A DNA stretch of 64,000 bases from positions 1 through 64,000 of the forward strand of contig SIAI01000010.1 in assembly GCA_009691855.1 (NCBI GenBank). The letters are read 5' to 3'. This document shows, piece by piece, positions 1 through 8,647 of this stretch. A model generated the notes under the pieces. The model saw only the letters and a list, made by a program, of their open reading frames with translations. It was not told where the DNA came from and did no database searches. Source of the stretch: Planctomycetota bacterium (GTDB taxonomy: Bacteria; Planctomycetota; UBA1135; GCA-002686595). How positions within the stretch are numbered: the stretch's first letter is position 1; the number at the start of each line of letters is the position of its first letter. The position numbers and the translations under genes were made by a program.

Positions 1-221
1 GCATGAGCCGCAAGGGCAACTGCTACGACAACGCCGTCCAGGAGAGCTTCTTCCACACGCTCAAGACCGAGCTCTGCGATCACGAGCACTACCGGACGCG
101 CGCCGAGGCGCGCGCCAGCGTCTTCGAGTTCATCGAGGTCTTCTACAACTGCCAACGCCTGCACTCGACGCTCGGCTATCGCTCGCCGACGGAGTGCGAG
201 GCTCTGCCGATCGCAGTCTGA
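1..221 (+). CDS. IS3-family transposase (OrfB/InsF type), C-terminal fragment cut by the window edge
   Basis: The frame is open from the left edge and holds the well-known end of IS3-family integrase-type transposases: the block [20 protein letters not shown] followed by LKTE, and the terminal [13 protein letters not shown] block. In this family the glutamate in the AxxESFF segment is the last residue of the DDE catalytic triad, which binds metal and carries out strand cleavage and joining. The upstream DD residues and the partner orfA lie off the window. I see no clear terminal inverted repeat just after the stop, so the right boundary of the element is not placed. The fragment may be an intact copy running off the edge or a remnant. 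Confidence 0.9.
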   Translation, partial: MSRKGNCYDNAVQESFFHTLKTELCDHEHYRTRAEARASVFEFIEVFYNCQRLHSTLGYRSPTECEALPIAV

Positions 222-387
222 CGTCGCGCTCGTCGGCGGGACCCCGGCCTCCGACGCACGAACATGGCCTCGCGAGGGATCAGCGGATCCGCGCACGAGG
301 CCGTGAAGGTGCTCGTCGCGCTGCGGAGTCTCCTCGTGGGCACCCTCCACAAGTTGTGAGTCTCCTCCCCTTGTGAATCCCCACCTC

Positions 388-407
388 CCGGGGGCTTCCG
401 CCCCCGG
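388..407. repeat. Perfect hairpin, 8-bp stem, TTCC loop
   Basis: CCGGGGGC, a TTCC loop, then GCCCCCGG. The stem is entirely G:C. No T-run follows on either side, so it is not a classical intrinsic terminator, although it could end transcripts leaving the transposase fragment. Confidence 0.6.
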
Positions 408-461
408 AACGCCGCGCTGCGCTCGAGCTCCGCAGGGCTCCGCTCCGCGCGGCTCCCCCGA

Positions 462-487
462 CTGGGGAAGGGAGGACCCTTCCCCAG
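462..487. repeat. Perfect hairpin, 11-bp stem, AGGA loop
   Basis: CTGGGGAAGGG, loop AGGA, then CCCTTCCCCAG. The stem is perfect. It lies about 55 bp after the previous hairpin, and the two may belong to one repeat cassette or be transcription-stop structures. No T-tract follows. Confidence 0.6.
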
Positions 488-716
488 AACCCCATCCCCC
501 TTGACGGCTCTGCGAAACTCGTCGTCTACTGCAGCTGTCACGTAACCACGTGTCCACCGAGCCGGATGAGGGTCACTAGCCCCAGCGGTCGGCCACGCCA
601 CGCATGCCGACGACCGACCCTCCAGCACAGGCCGAATCAGCTTCTACCCACACGAAAGCCTGAAGCGCCCATTTTGGACCCAACCTCTCAAGCAATGTCG
701 GCGGGGATGTGCGGTT

Positions 717-740
717 GGTGTGCGTGCGGGATCGCACACC
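717..740. promoter_or_regulatory. Hairpin upstream of the HEAT-repeat gene
   Basis: GGTGTGCG and CGCACACC pair across an 8-base loop, ending about 110 bp before the ATG at 850. It could be a leader structure or an operator. No known riboswitch class is recognised. Confidence 0.3.
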
Positions 741-849
741 CCGGTCCTCCCCCAAATGGGCTCCCTCGCCAGCTTCAGGTCAGGGCACGCGAGTTGCGGA
801 AGCTTGCCGGCATGGCCACCCCGCTGGCATCCTGACCACGAGACCAGTC

Positions 850-2967
850 ATGAAAAACCTGCTTGCCACTACGCTTGCACTGACCTCCCTAGCTCTCGCA
901 CCCTTGGCGTATGCTCAGAAGACGGACCACGGGGGTGGGCATGCCCCTCCCAAGCCCGGCGCCGGCTGGAACGGTCCCGGGGACACGGTTCCGAATGGTG
1001 GAGGCTCCGGGAGCGGGAGCAACGGGGGGGGCAATCCTCCTCCCCCGCCTGGGCCGACAACCGGTCCGTCCGGGCCGGACTATGCCCCAGGCGCCAACCC
1101 CCTTGCGCCTCGCACCCCCCCGCCGGGGCTGGATGGTGTCCCCGGCTCGCCAGGAGAGGCTCCTCCCGCAAAGCCGAGCACTCCCCCGCGCACCGAAACA
1201 CTCAATTCTTGGCAGACCTGGTGGCATTACAACCGCTGGGCGCACCTGGACTTGGATCGCTCTCTAGCAGCCGACTCAGGTTCGTCGGGGTTCTTCCTTG
1301 GGCACGGCGAGAAGGCCCAGAAAGCGCCTTTGCTGAGGGCCACTCAAAACCAAATTCGGGATGTCGTCCAGCCGGCACTGATTCGAGCTCTCGCGCGAGG
1401 TGGCCAGTCCGACTTCGAGACATACGCACTTCACGCCTTGGCCAAGATCCGTGGGGTGCCGCTCCAGGAGGGAGCCCCGGACTTCTCTGTGGTCATTCGT
1501 CCGTACCTTCGTAGTGCAAATCAATTTGTCGCAGAGAAGGCGACGCTTGCGCTCGGGATCCGAGGAGATGAGTCGTTTCAGCCCTGGCTTTCTTCAATTC
1601 TTGCCGACGCCCCCGAAGGTCGGGACTTGGTTGGCCGATCCCTAGTCGGTGACCGCCTACGAGCGTACGCCGCCTACGGGCTAGGTTTGTTGGGTGAGCG
1701 CGCTCGCGACGCTGGCGTGCGTGTCGGGGTGTACGACGCTCTCATGAGTGCCCTACCCGCTGAGCGCGAAGAAGTCCAGGCAGCATGCTTGCTTGCGCTC
1801 GGCCTTGTACCCATGCCCAACGGGGAAGCATTCATCGAGGGCGGTGATCAGTTCCGTGGCAAGACGCGCGTCGATCAAGTCTTGGCAATCCTCTCCTTTT
1901 TCGAGGATACTGCACAGTCCTTTCTCGCCAGGTCTCAGGCTCCGAACGCCCTTGCCCGTTTGATCGAAGGTGCCCCGGAATCTCTGCGGGGGCGGGTTGC
2001 CTACGCGCTGCTGGTTGCATCAGGCCCCTTAACTCAGGAGCAGCGTGAGGTGCAAAATGCTGCCGTCATCGCCCTGGGAATGATTGGCCGTTCCGGACAG
2101 GCCCCGCTCGATCAAGAGGTTCGCGATCATCTCGAAAGGGTCGCGTACAAGTCGGGATCGGACCGATCTACTCGCTACCTAGGGATGATCTCCATGGCCC
2201 AGGTCGCAGCCAGAAGAGGTGAAGGGGAACAGCCCTTTGCCGGTCTGGATACCACCCGGAGGACTCTACAGCGCTACCTCTCTCGTAGCCGAGGCGAGAC
2301 CTTGGCTTGGACGGCACTGGCTCTCGGAGTTCTAGAAGAGGATGCAAACGAGCGCGGAGAGGTCGCTTCGCCGGACTCTGGAAAGGCCCTGCGCGCGGCA
2401 CTCGAGAAGGCCCGTTCGTATGAAGTCGCCGGAGCCCTCGCGATCGCCCTGGGGATGGTGCATGACCCTGCGTCTGCCGACATGCTGCTCACACGCCTGA
2501 ACGATGCGAGCGACATGTACATGCGCGGCTATTGCGCTTTGGCTCTGGGAATGCTTGGAACGCCGAATGCAATCACTCCCATCCGTGAGGCCATGGCCGC
2601 CTCGACGAACCAGTCCTTCGTTGTAGAGAACGCCGCCATTGCATTGGCACTTCTCGGCGACCAGGGAAACGGGACGAGGATCTTCTCGTTGCTCGATCGC
2701 TCGTCGAATCCAAAGGTTCAGGCATCCGTAGCCTCCGCCATGGGATGGATCCGCGATCCACGCCCCCTCGGCGACCTGTGCGCCATGCTTGCGGACCCGC
2801 GTCGAAGCGACGCTGCTCGAGCCTGGACGGCGGTGGCCATCGGACGCATTTGCGACCAAGACCGTTGGCCGTGGGTTGGGCGCCTATCCGTTGGAGTGCA
2901 GTACGACGTCGCTCTACCGACTCTTCTAGAACCAATCTATGAAACGGGGCTCTTGGATTTGCCTTAG
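850..2967 (+). CDS. Secreted HEAT-repeat protein with a Gly/Pro-rich linker
   Basis: 705 residues from the ATG at 850, chosen because it opens a clean signal peptide (MKNLLATTLALTSLALAPLAYAQ, likely cut after AYA); longer in-frame starts would put it inside a sequence with no signal. Residues of roughly 25-120 are a low-complexity Gly/Pro/Asn linker with runs such as NPPPPPGPTTGP. The remainder is a string of helical repeats of about 35-40 residues with the HEAT/PBS-lyase flavour (alternating A-L-A-L-G-x-(L/I) elements such as GALAIALGM and GYCALALGMLG). HEAT solenoids are protein-binding scaffolds; the ligand here is unknown. The protein should sit outside the cytoplasmic membrane. Third-position GC looks lower than in the core genes to the right. 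Confidence 0.75.
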   Translation: MKNLLATTLALTSLALAPLAYAQKTDHGGGHAPPKPGAGWNGPGDTVPNGGGSGSGSNGGGNPPPPPGPTTGPSGPDYAPGANPLAPRTPPPGLDGVPGSPGEAPPAKPSTPPRTETLNSWQTWWHYNRWAHLDLDRSLAADSGSSGFFLGHGEKAQKAPLLRATQNQIRDVVQPALIRALARGGQSDFETYALHALAKIRGVPLQEGAPDFSVVIRPYLRSANQFVAEKATLALGIRGDESFQPWLSSILADAPEGRDLVGRSLVGDRLRAYAAYGLGLLGERARDAGVRVGVYDALMSALPAEREEVQAACLLALGLVPMPNGEAFIEGGDQFRGKTRVDQVLAILSFFEDTAQSFLARSQAPNALARLIEGAPESLRGRVAYALLVASGPLTQEQREVQNAAVIALGMIGRSGQAPLDQEVRDHLERVAYKSGSDRSTRYLGMISMAQVAARRGEGEQPFAGLDTTRRTLQRYLSRSRGETLAWTALALGVLEEDANERGEVASPDSGKALRAALEKARSYEVAGALAIALGMVHDPASADMLLTRLNDASDMYMRGYCALALGMLGTPNAITPIREAMAASTNQSFVVENAAIALALLGDQGNGTRIFSLLDRSSNPKVQASVASAMGWIRDPRPLGDLCAMLADPRRSDAARAWTAVAIGRICDQDRWPWVGRLSVGVQYDVALPTLLEPIYETGLLDLP

Positions 2968-2969
2968 GG

Positions 2970-3203
2970 CTAGCAGTCCTCCATGAAAAAGGGCTCTCCG
3001 GCAGGTTTAGTGTAACCGTCACGCCGTACCCGTTCGACCAGCGCGCGTGTCGTCGCGGCCACGGCCGAACGGATCGCGCCGATCAAGGTCTCACGCAGCT
3101 GCTCACGCAGGCTCAGGATCTCACCCAGCGGGCTGCGGCCGCCCTTCGAGGAACGGCGACCACGGGGCTGACGGGAGCGGTGGAACTTCGTAGTCTTCTT
3201 CAC
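2970..3203 (-). CDS. Small basic protein, unknown; possible transposase N-terminal remnant
   Basis: About 77 residues from a GTG at 3203, chosen because GAAAGG precedes it by about 8 bases; a TTG at 3275 would add 24 residues including a Cys-rich CEDCVCE stretch. The N-terminus is strongly basic (KKTTKFHRSRQPRGRRSSKGG), followed by an amphipathic helix, LREQLRETLIGAIRSAVAAT. The layout recalls the N-terminal regions of some IS256-type transposases, but the catalytic part is absent, and the frame stops 2 bp from the end of the converging HEAT-repeat gene. It may be a remnant or not a gene at all. Confidence 0.3.
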   Translation of the reverse strand: MKKTTKFHRSRQPRGRRSSKGGRSPLGEILSLREQLRETLIGAIRSAVAATTRALVERVRRDGYTKPAGEPFFMEDC

Positions 3204-3319
3204 GGGGCTCGGCCTTTCGGGGACTGGTTCGCTTTCGCAAACGCAGTCCTCACAACGGGTTGAGCCCCAGATCAAATCTCACGAGCGGACGGATATCCTC
3301 GCCTTTCTTCAACGGCCTG

Positions 3320-3841
3320 CTAACCCGAAACTCCCTTGCGCGTGACCAGTCCGCATAGGATAAGTCCCGCGCAGAGGCCTCCGATCGCTAGCACCTGCGC
3401 CAACAGGACTGCGTTGCGCAAGGCCTCCTCGTGGAGATAAAGACCGGCGCAGCGGGAGGAAAAGTCTGAGACTGCTCGCTGCCACTGTTCCCTATCCGCT
3501 GGCTTGAGTTCTGTGGAATGCTCCAGGGCTAGTCGCAGCCGAGTCGCATATTCTTGCGCCGTGGAGCTATCTTGCAGCCATATCGCGGAACCAGCGGCAT
3601 AATACAGGAGGTCGAGCTGCTCGGGACTTGTCCCGAGACCGACACTTGCCGCCGCAAGTGCACGCGAGGGATCTCCCGCGCCATACAAAATCTCGGCCTC
3701 TTGACATGCGCGACGCACTGAATCCGATTGCGCCTCCATTCCAAGCCAAGCCGCTCGATAGTCATCGGAGGCTAGAGCCTCTCGAACTGCGTCCACATCT
3801 CCCTGGAAAAAGAGAACGGCGACAAGTACGAGCCCAGTCAT
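3320..3841 (-). CDS. Small membrane-anchored protein, unknown function
   Basis: 173 residues from an ATG whose last bases overlap the stop of the upstream gene (ATGA), which fixes the start and implies translational coupling. The N-terminus is hydrophobic (MTGLVLVAVLFFQG) and probably a signal or anchor. The middle is helical and TPR-like (two helix pairs around YRAAWLGMEAQ and LDLLYYAAGSAIWLQ). A clear transmembrane helix near the C-terminus (VLLAQVLAIGGLCAGLILCG) ends with a positive TRKG tail. I do not recognise the family. Its coupling to the spermidine-synthase-like membrane protein suggests a shared envelope role. Confidence 0.6.
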   Translation of the reverse strand: MTGLVLVAVLFFQGDVDAVREALASDDYRAAWLGMEAQSDSVRRACQEAEILYGAGDPSRALAAASVGLGTSPEQLDLLYYAAGSAIWLQDSSTAQEYATRLRLALEHSTELKPADREQWQRAVSDFSSRCAGLYLHEEALRNAVLLAQVLAIGGLCAGLILCGLVTRKGVSG

Positions 3842-5460
3842 GGGGCAAACAGGTGCAGGCGCCGTCGACTCGCCTCGCGAATTGAGCGAAACTGGAGCTG
3901 CTCTATGGGGCAGCAATCGTCGGTGAGAATGGCCGACGATCCGCTGGCCTCGACTAGCGCGGAAAAGCCAGGAAGTCGTCTCGGCCCCAAGGACAGGCGA
4001 CGACTCGTGGCTGCAGGCTCTAGCCCCCGCCCGTCCCATGGCAGTCGGCCGTCACGACGAGCCATGAGCATAAAATTGCGCGAACTCGGCACCTTGATCA
4101 AGAGGACCGCAGCGCCAAACGCGCGTGCACATGTGCGAGCAACGGCATCGACGACGGGGTCATCAAAGTCGAACCCGCCTAAATTTGCGGTCAGCCACCC
4201 CCCAGCGCTCAAGCGTGCCCTGAGCTCCTGAAAGAACTCGAAGGTACACAGATGAGGCGGGATCTCGACCTGGTTCGCATAGCAGTCGAGGACGATCTGT
4301 TCGAATTGCCGATCGACGATCCTCAGCGCAACGCGCGCATCGAGCCCGGGCCAGATCCTGGAGCCATCGTTGTCTATGGTCAGCTCCATCCACTGGCGCC
4401 CCAGCTCGATGACTTCAGGATCCAGCTCTACCCCCGTAAAATGGGTGTCGAGCCCTGGCTCGCCCGAAAAAACGCGCAGGACCGTTCCGGCACCCAGGCC
4501 GAGGACCAGCACATTCCACGGCCCCGTAGCACGACTCCAGGCTAGGGGCAGTAGAAAGTCGTTGTAGTAGAAGCCGTCCTCCAGCAATCCGGGTTCTGGT
4601 TGCCAGACGGACTGGAACGAGTCGAATCCCTCGTTGGACCTCAGAAACCTTATCGCAGGCTTGCGGGATCGGTCCTCGACTACGCGTAGAGACTGATAGC
4701 GCGACTCCGAGCGCGCTAACTCGTGGATCTCGGACCCTTCGCTTTCCTGCGGGAGTGGAACCAGCCCCGGCGCTCCTACCCCGACCAACGCGAGGATCCC
4801 AACCAAAGAGCCGCGAGTTCCGCGTCGCGCAAGTAGTGCCGCGCAACCAGCGCATAGCAAACCTCCGCCCGCCAGCAGGAATGTGCCCTTGGATCCCAAC
4901 TCAGGCAAGAAGAGGTGCGAGGTGCCAAAGACCCCGACGAGGCTGCCGAGCGTGGAGGAAAACAGCACGGAACCTCCCGCTCGTCCCGGGGAAACCTTTT
5001 GTACTCGCGCCAAGCTCTCGACAGCCAAAGGACAGACCGTCCCCAGCAGAACCGCGGGTGGCAAGAAAACCAGCATCGAAACCGCCAGGCTGCCCCAGCC
5101 AACAAGTTCCGCGGCCTCGTGCAGACCGATGTGTTCGGGCAGGATCCATCGTGCAAGCGCGGCCCCGAGATGCGGCAGCCAACAAACCCAGCAACCGGCG
5201 GCCACCAACAGCCAGCCCATGACCCGCAGCGGTGCGGGCCGAGCCGCCAGCTTCCCCCCAAGGCGGTACCCCAGAGCCAAGGCGAGGAGAATGACCCCGA
5301 TGACATTGGTCCAGACGACCAAACTCGTCCCGAACCAAGGCGCCAAGAGGCGCACCGCAGCGAGCTCAACCACCATCGTGCCGGCACCAGCCAAAGCCGC
5401 GATCAGCAGGAGGAAGCGGCCTTCCCTTTCACCAGGAGAGCGCGCTGGATTCGAGCTCAA
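3838..5460 (-). CDS. Polytopic membrane protein fused to a spermidine-synthase-like (SAM-type) domain
   Basis: About 540 residues. The N-terminal half has several hydrophobic helices (for example FLLLIAALAGAGTMVVELAA and the VVWTNVIGVILLALALGYRL region), as in bacterial fused MFS/spermidine-synthase proteins. The C-terminal half has a Rossmann-like methyltransferase fold: VLVLGLGAGTVLRVF is the nucleotide-binding glycine loop, GVELDPEVIELG the acidic strand end, and QIVLDCYANQ the following strand. Whether it makes polyamine is unknown; many fused proteins of this kind have no proven substrate. I prefer a TTG at 5460, with GGGAG just upstream and directly after the stop of the previous gene; the ATG at 5535 lies inside that gene and has no ribosome site. 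The last codons overlap the next gene by 4 bp. Confidence 0.8.
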   Translation of the reverse strand: MSSNPARSPGEREGRFLLLIAALAGAGTMVVELAAVRLLAPWFGTSLVVWTNVIGVILLALALGYRLGGKLAARPAPLRVMGWLLVAAGCWVCWLPHLGAALARWILPEHIGLHEAAELVGWGSLAVSMLVFLPPAVLLGTVCPLAVESLARVQKVSPGRAGGSVLFSSTLGSLVGVFGTSHLFLPELGSKGTFLLAGGGLLCAGCAALLARRGTRGSLVGILALVGVGAPGLVPLPQESEGSEIHELARSESRYQSLRVVEDRSRKPAIRFLRSNEGFDSFQSVWQPEPGLLEDGFYYNDFLLPLAWSRATGPWNVLVLGLGAGTVLRVFSGEPGLDTHFTGVELDPEVIELGRQWMELTIDNDGSRIWPGLDARVALRIVDRQFEQIVLDCYANQVEIPPHLCTFEFFQELRARLSAGGWLTANLGGFDFDDPVVDAVARTCARAFGAAVLLIKVPSSRNFMLMARRDGRLPWDGRGLEPAATSRRLSLGPRRLPGFSALVEASGSSAILTDDCCPIEQLQFRSIREASRRRLHLFAP

Positions 5461-5467
5461 CCGCTCC

Positions 5468-6730
5468 CTACTTCGCGGTGACGTCAAGGCTAACCGAGGC
5501 TGTGAACACGCGCCCCCAGTCCCACGGGTCTCCATAGAAACGCCGCATCATGTCAGGAGCACTGCGGGCAACCGTCTGTTCGTGAACCACGCCGTTGATC
5601 GCGAACTTGATGGGCTTCTCGAGGTCTACGATCTCATCGTTCAGGTAGACGAGCACCTGCCCGACTTTGGTGGCATCGATCGTGATCGTGTTTGTCGCCT
5701 TGTCGGCCTTGGCTTCCACACGCGGATTCTCGGCGGCTTGCATGCCGTCGAGGAACAGCCAGTTCACCTTGCGCAGACTGTCGTCCTTTGGCGAGAAGGA
5801 GATCTGAGTAGGGTATGCGACTCGCCTGTTCTTTCCGATCCACTCCCAGGCAGTGGTCACGGTTCCCTCCGGCTCCTGCTTACAGTTGCCGAAGCCCAGC
5901 TCTCCGAGCTTGGCCTCGATACCCTTCGCGCCCTCACCACCCTTGATGAAGAGGGTCGGAACCGAGCGGAAGTTCTCCAGGAAGGCAGGGTCTGCGGGGG
6001 CCACATCGCCGAGGCCGATCAAGCCGGCAAAGACATCGGGCATGTAGGCCGCCGCGACCTCGGTCGCCCCGAAGCCTTTGCCCGATCCAACCAGAAAAAC
6101 GCGGTTCGGATCGATCGAGACTTGGCGCCGGATCAGGAAGAACGTGGTGATCACCGTGAAGGCTCCCCCTGGAGACTTCGGTGATCCGAACACGCCCCAG
6201 GACTTCGTGTCCTTGCCCAGGTCGAATGCGACCAGGAACGCGCTCTCGCGGACGCCGGGATCGTTCCAATGCGTATTGAGGTGCGCGGCAGGCGCCTCAC
6301 CGTCGTCGCACGCGATAAGGACCAAAGGGAGCGGTTCCTTGCCGGTTTTTTTGGGTGCCGAATACGCGATGTTGACCTCCAAGCCGCGGTCGCTCTTCAG
6401 TTTGGTCTCCGCCACCTCCCCCTTCTTCTTGAGGGTTGTCTCTTTCAGGCGCTCCTGAGTGACCATGCGGAAGACCTGCTCCCAGTCCCCCACCGAGGCC
6501 AAGAGCTTCGCGCCCTTGAGCCGCTTCTCGGTTGCCTCGATCTGATCGAGGACCTTCTGTTTGGCCTCAAAGATGCCCTTCTCCTCGTCCTCGGCCTTGA
6601 AGTAGGTGCCGACCAAGTCGCCTAGCTTCTTGTGGTCAGCCTCCTTGAGTTTGAGATCGCCGACCCAGGGAAGTGTGGCCAGGTAGAGCAGCGGGCCGAC
6701 CAGTCGCAGCGAGGAGAGAGCGGGAATCAT
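5468..6730 (-). CDS. Secreted alpha/beta-hydrolase-like protein
   Basis: 420 residues with a hydrophobic N-terminus (MIPALSSLRLVGPLLYLATL) that looks like a signal peptide. Residues 40-110 are highly charged and helical (KLKEADHKKLGDL, QIEATEKRLKGAKLLASVG). After it comes an alpha/beta-hydrolase-like region: LPLVLIACDDGE is a central strand, and FLVGSGKGFGATEVAAAY resembles the nucleophile elbow (G-x-S-x-G as GSGKG). A C-terminal segment with FLDGMQA and the NTITIDATKV strand may be an added beta domain. The catalytic acid and histidine were not identified, so enzyme activity is unproven. Its start overlaps the stop of the upstream gene (ATGA). Confidence 0.55.
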   Translation of the reverse strand: MIPALSSLRLVGPLLYLATLPWVGDLKLKEADHKKLGDLVGTYFKAEDEEKGIFEAKQKVLDQIEATEKRLKGAKLLASVGDWEQVFRMVTQERLKETTLKKKGEVAETKLKSDRGLEVNIAYSAPKKTGKEPLPLVLIACDDGEAPAAHLNTHWNDPGVRESAFLVAFDLGKDTKSWGVFGSPKSPGGAFTVITTFFLIRRQVSIDPNRVFLVGSGKGFGATEVAAAYMPDVFAGLIGLGDVAPADPAFLENFRSVPTLFIKGGEGAKGIEAKLGELGFGNCKQEPEGTVTTAWEWIGKNRRVAYPTQISFSPKDDSLRKVNWLFLDGMQAAENPRVEAKADKATNTITIDATKVGQVLVYLNDEIVDLEKPIKFAINGVVHEQTVARSAPDMMRRFYGDPWDWGRVFTASVSLDVTAK

Positions 6731-7602
6731 GGTCTTTCTTCAGGCGGTGTCTTCGTGGCGGGAGCGGTGTGAAACGAGGGGAGAAGCGCCGTTCCCCACC
6801 CCCTCCAGGCCCAGTCGGGGGGAGGTGTGTTGAGTATGAGGGCCCGGAATCCGGTCCGTGCCGCAAGCGTGCTGTTGGCCACCATGTCGAGGCGCGCGAG
6901 GAGCAAGGCCGCGTCGTCCGAGCCGAGCGCCATGGCTCTCCCCAGGTAGTCGCGCGCCAGCCGTTCGTCACCGAAACCGAGTGCCAGGATCCCGCGGTGT
7001 TCCCACAACACCTTGGGACGTCGGCCAGCGGCCGTCTCGCGCTCGATCGTCTCAGCCAGCACGGCGTCGGCTTCGGCCGACCGCCCGAGGTTCTTCAGGG
7101 TGAGGAACAGGTCCAGGGCACTCCACTCGGCACGATAGCGTTCGTGTAGCGCGTTCTGGAGCGAGAACGCGCCGTCAAGACGCAGCGCCCTGGCTTCGTC
7201 CACACCGGCGTTGTAGGCCAAGAAAAGCTGCCAACGTTCGAGCTCGGTCGGCGACTGGAGGGCCTCAAGTGCCAACTGTGCGCGTTGAGGGCCGCTCGGG
7301 AGGCAGTCCGCGAGATACCAGTGCTCGCGGGGCGTGAACGGATCGGGCTCCAACGCGAGCAGTCTTCTGACGACCGACGGATCGCGCCCCGCCAGGCGTT
7401 CGAGCTGGGCCCGCAGGAGCTCCGCCCGCACGTCGCCCGCGAGTCCGCGTGCCGCCTCGGTCAAGTGCACGCGCAGCGCTTCGGCCTCCGCAGGTGCGAG
7501 CTGCGGATCGTGCAGGCTGTCGAGCTCGGTCCACAGCTGGGCCCAGACGTCTCCCTGCGGGCTGCCGAGCGCGCCCAGCACCGCCAGCACCACCGAGATC
7601 AC
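6727..7602 (-). CDS. Exported TPR-like protein, unknown function
   Basis: 291 residues from a GTG at 7602 that overlaps the purM stop (GTGA); longer starts lie wholly inside purM. The first residues (VISVVLAVLGALGSPQG) form a short signal-like stretch. The rest is Ala/Leu-rich helix pairs reminiscent of tetratricopeptide repeats (AQLALEALQSPTELERWQLF, ALDLFLTLKNLGRSAEADAV, HRGILALGFGDERLARDYLG). It ends ATGA-coupled to the hydrolase-like gene, so purM and three or four envelope-type genes could share a transcript. No enzyme motif is visible. Confidence 0.65.
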   Translation of the reverse strand: MISVVLAVLGALGSPQGDVWAQLWTELDSLHDPQLAPAEAEALRVHLTEAARGLAGDVRAELLRAQLERLAGRDPSVVRRLLALEPDPFTPREHWYLADCLPSGPQRAQLALEALQSPTELERWQLFLAYNAGVDEARALRLDGAFSLQNALHERYRAEWSALDLFLTLKNLGRSAEADAVLAETIERETAAGRRPKVLWEHRGILALGFGDERLARDYLGRAMALGSDDAALLLARLDMVANSTLAARTGFRALILNTPPPDWAWRGWGTALLPSFHTAPATKTPPEERP

Positions 7603-8639
7603 GCGCGGCCCCAGCGCACGTTGCCCTCGCCGCGGACCGTGTGGCCGATGCGATAGACGCGTTCGCCACGGCGGACGAGATCGCGCTCGACCTCGGTCGC
7701 CTTGTCCGGATCGACGATCAGGACCATGCCGATGCCCATGTTCAGGGCCCGATAGGCCTCGTCCGCGTCGAGTTCCCCACCGCTCACCAGAAGCTGAAAG
7801 AGCCCCGGCGGCGTCCAGGTGTCGCGATCGATGATCGCATCGCAGGCGCCGAGAACGCGGTTCACGTTGCCGGGCAATCCCCCACCCGTGATGTGTGCCA
7901 TCGCGGCGAGTTTTTTGCCTTCGATCAGCGGCCACACGGGCTCGAGGTACGGCCGGTGGATGGCCAGCAGCGCTTCCTGCACGCTCTTTCCACCCAGCTC
8001 GCTCGGCCTGTCAGCGAGTGCCAGCCCGAGACGCTCGAAGAGCACTCGCCGCGCGAGCGAATATCCGTTCGTGTGCAATCCGCTCGAGGTCAGGCCGAGC
8101 AGGACCTGCCCCGGGCGCACCGCCGATCCGTCCAGCAGGTGCTCGCGCTTCACCGCTCCCACCAGGAAGCCGGCGAGCTCAAAATCGCCTTCCTTGTACA
8201 GCCCCGGCATCTCGGCGGTCTCGCCGCCGAGCAGCGCGAGGCCGCTCGCGCGACAGGCCTCCGCGCAGCCCGCGATCAGCTTCCCGGCCACGGCCTGGTC
8301 GAGCTTGCCCATCGCGACGTAGTCCAGGAAGAACAGCGGCCGCGCGCCCTGCACCAGCGCATCATTGATGCAGTGGTTGACCAGGTCCCAGCCGACCGTG
8401 TCGTAGACCTTCGCGCGGCGCGCGACCTCGAGCTTGGTGCCCACGCCATCGGCGGTGGCGACCAGGATCGAATCGGCGAAGCCGACCTTGGCCGGGTCGA
8501 ACAACCCGCCGAAGAGCCCCACGTCGCCAAGCACACCGGGTGTGAAGCTCTTGCGAATCGCGTCCTTCGCGTTCTCGAGCAGGGTTTCTTTGGCGTCGAT
8601 GTCGACGCCCGCGTCCTTGTAGGTGATCTTGCCGTTCAC
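7599..8639 (-). CDS. purM: Phosphoribosylformylglycinamidine cyclo-ligase (AIR synthetase)
   Basis: 346 residues, the usual family length. PurM closes the imidazole ring of purines: FGAM plus ATP gives AIR, ADP and phosphate, in the cytoplasm. The sequence opens with the family block TYKDAGVDIDA and contains VATADGVGTKLEVARRA (substrate/ATP loop), GWDLVNHCINDALVQGARPL, LLGGETAEMPGLY, and TSSGLHTNGYSLARRVL followed by MAHITGGGLPGNVNR. The start is GTG at 8639, 8 bp after the stop of the Nudix gene upstream. Other purine genes here (purC, purE, purN) lie elsewhere, so the pathway is scattered. Confidence 0.97.
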   Translation of the reverse strand: MNGKITYKDAGVDIDAKETLLENAKDAIRKSFTPGVLGDVGLFGGLFDPAKVGFADSILVATADGVGTKLEVARRAKVYDTVGWDLVNHCINDALVQGARPLFFLDYVAMGKLDQAVAGKLIAGCAEACRASGLALLGGETAEMPGLYKEGDFELAGFLVGAVKREHLLDGSAVRPGQVLLGLTSSGLHTNGYSLARRVLFERLGLALADRPSELGGKSVQEALLAIHRPYLEPVWPLIEGKKLAAMAHITGGGLPGNVNRVLGACDAIIDRDTWTPPGLFQLLVSGGELDADEAYRALNMGIGMVLIVDPDKATEVERDLVRRGERVYRIGHTVRGEGNVRWGRA

Positions 8640-8647
8640 TGGGTCGT

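Larger units (their letters stand above)
222..849. other. Non-coding stretch between the IS3 fragment and the HEAT-repeat gene
   Basis: I found no convincing gene here: short open frames exist on both strands but none has a recognisable domain. The stretch holds three perfect-stem hairpins, listed separately, and a locally GC-rich block (about 385-500) between less GC-rich flanks. It could be the outer part of a mobile element, the relic of one, or the leader of the following gene. Confidence 0.6.

Noticed and set aside
222-835. Short open frames on both strands before the first HEAT-repeat gene
   Set aside because: No signal peptide, domain or codon-usage support; they overlap one another and the hairpins.
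3838-5535. Using the ATG at 5535 as start of the spermidine-synthase-like gene
   Set aside because: It lies inside the preceding gene without a ribosome site; a TTG at 5460 with GGGAG upstream right after the stop fits better, though it is not proven.
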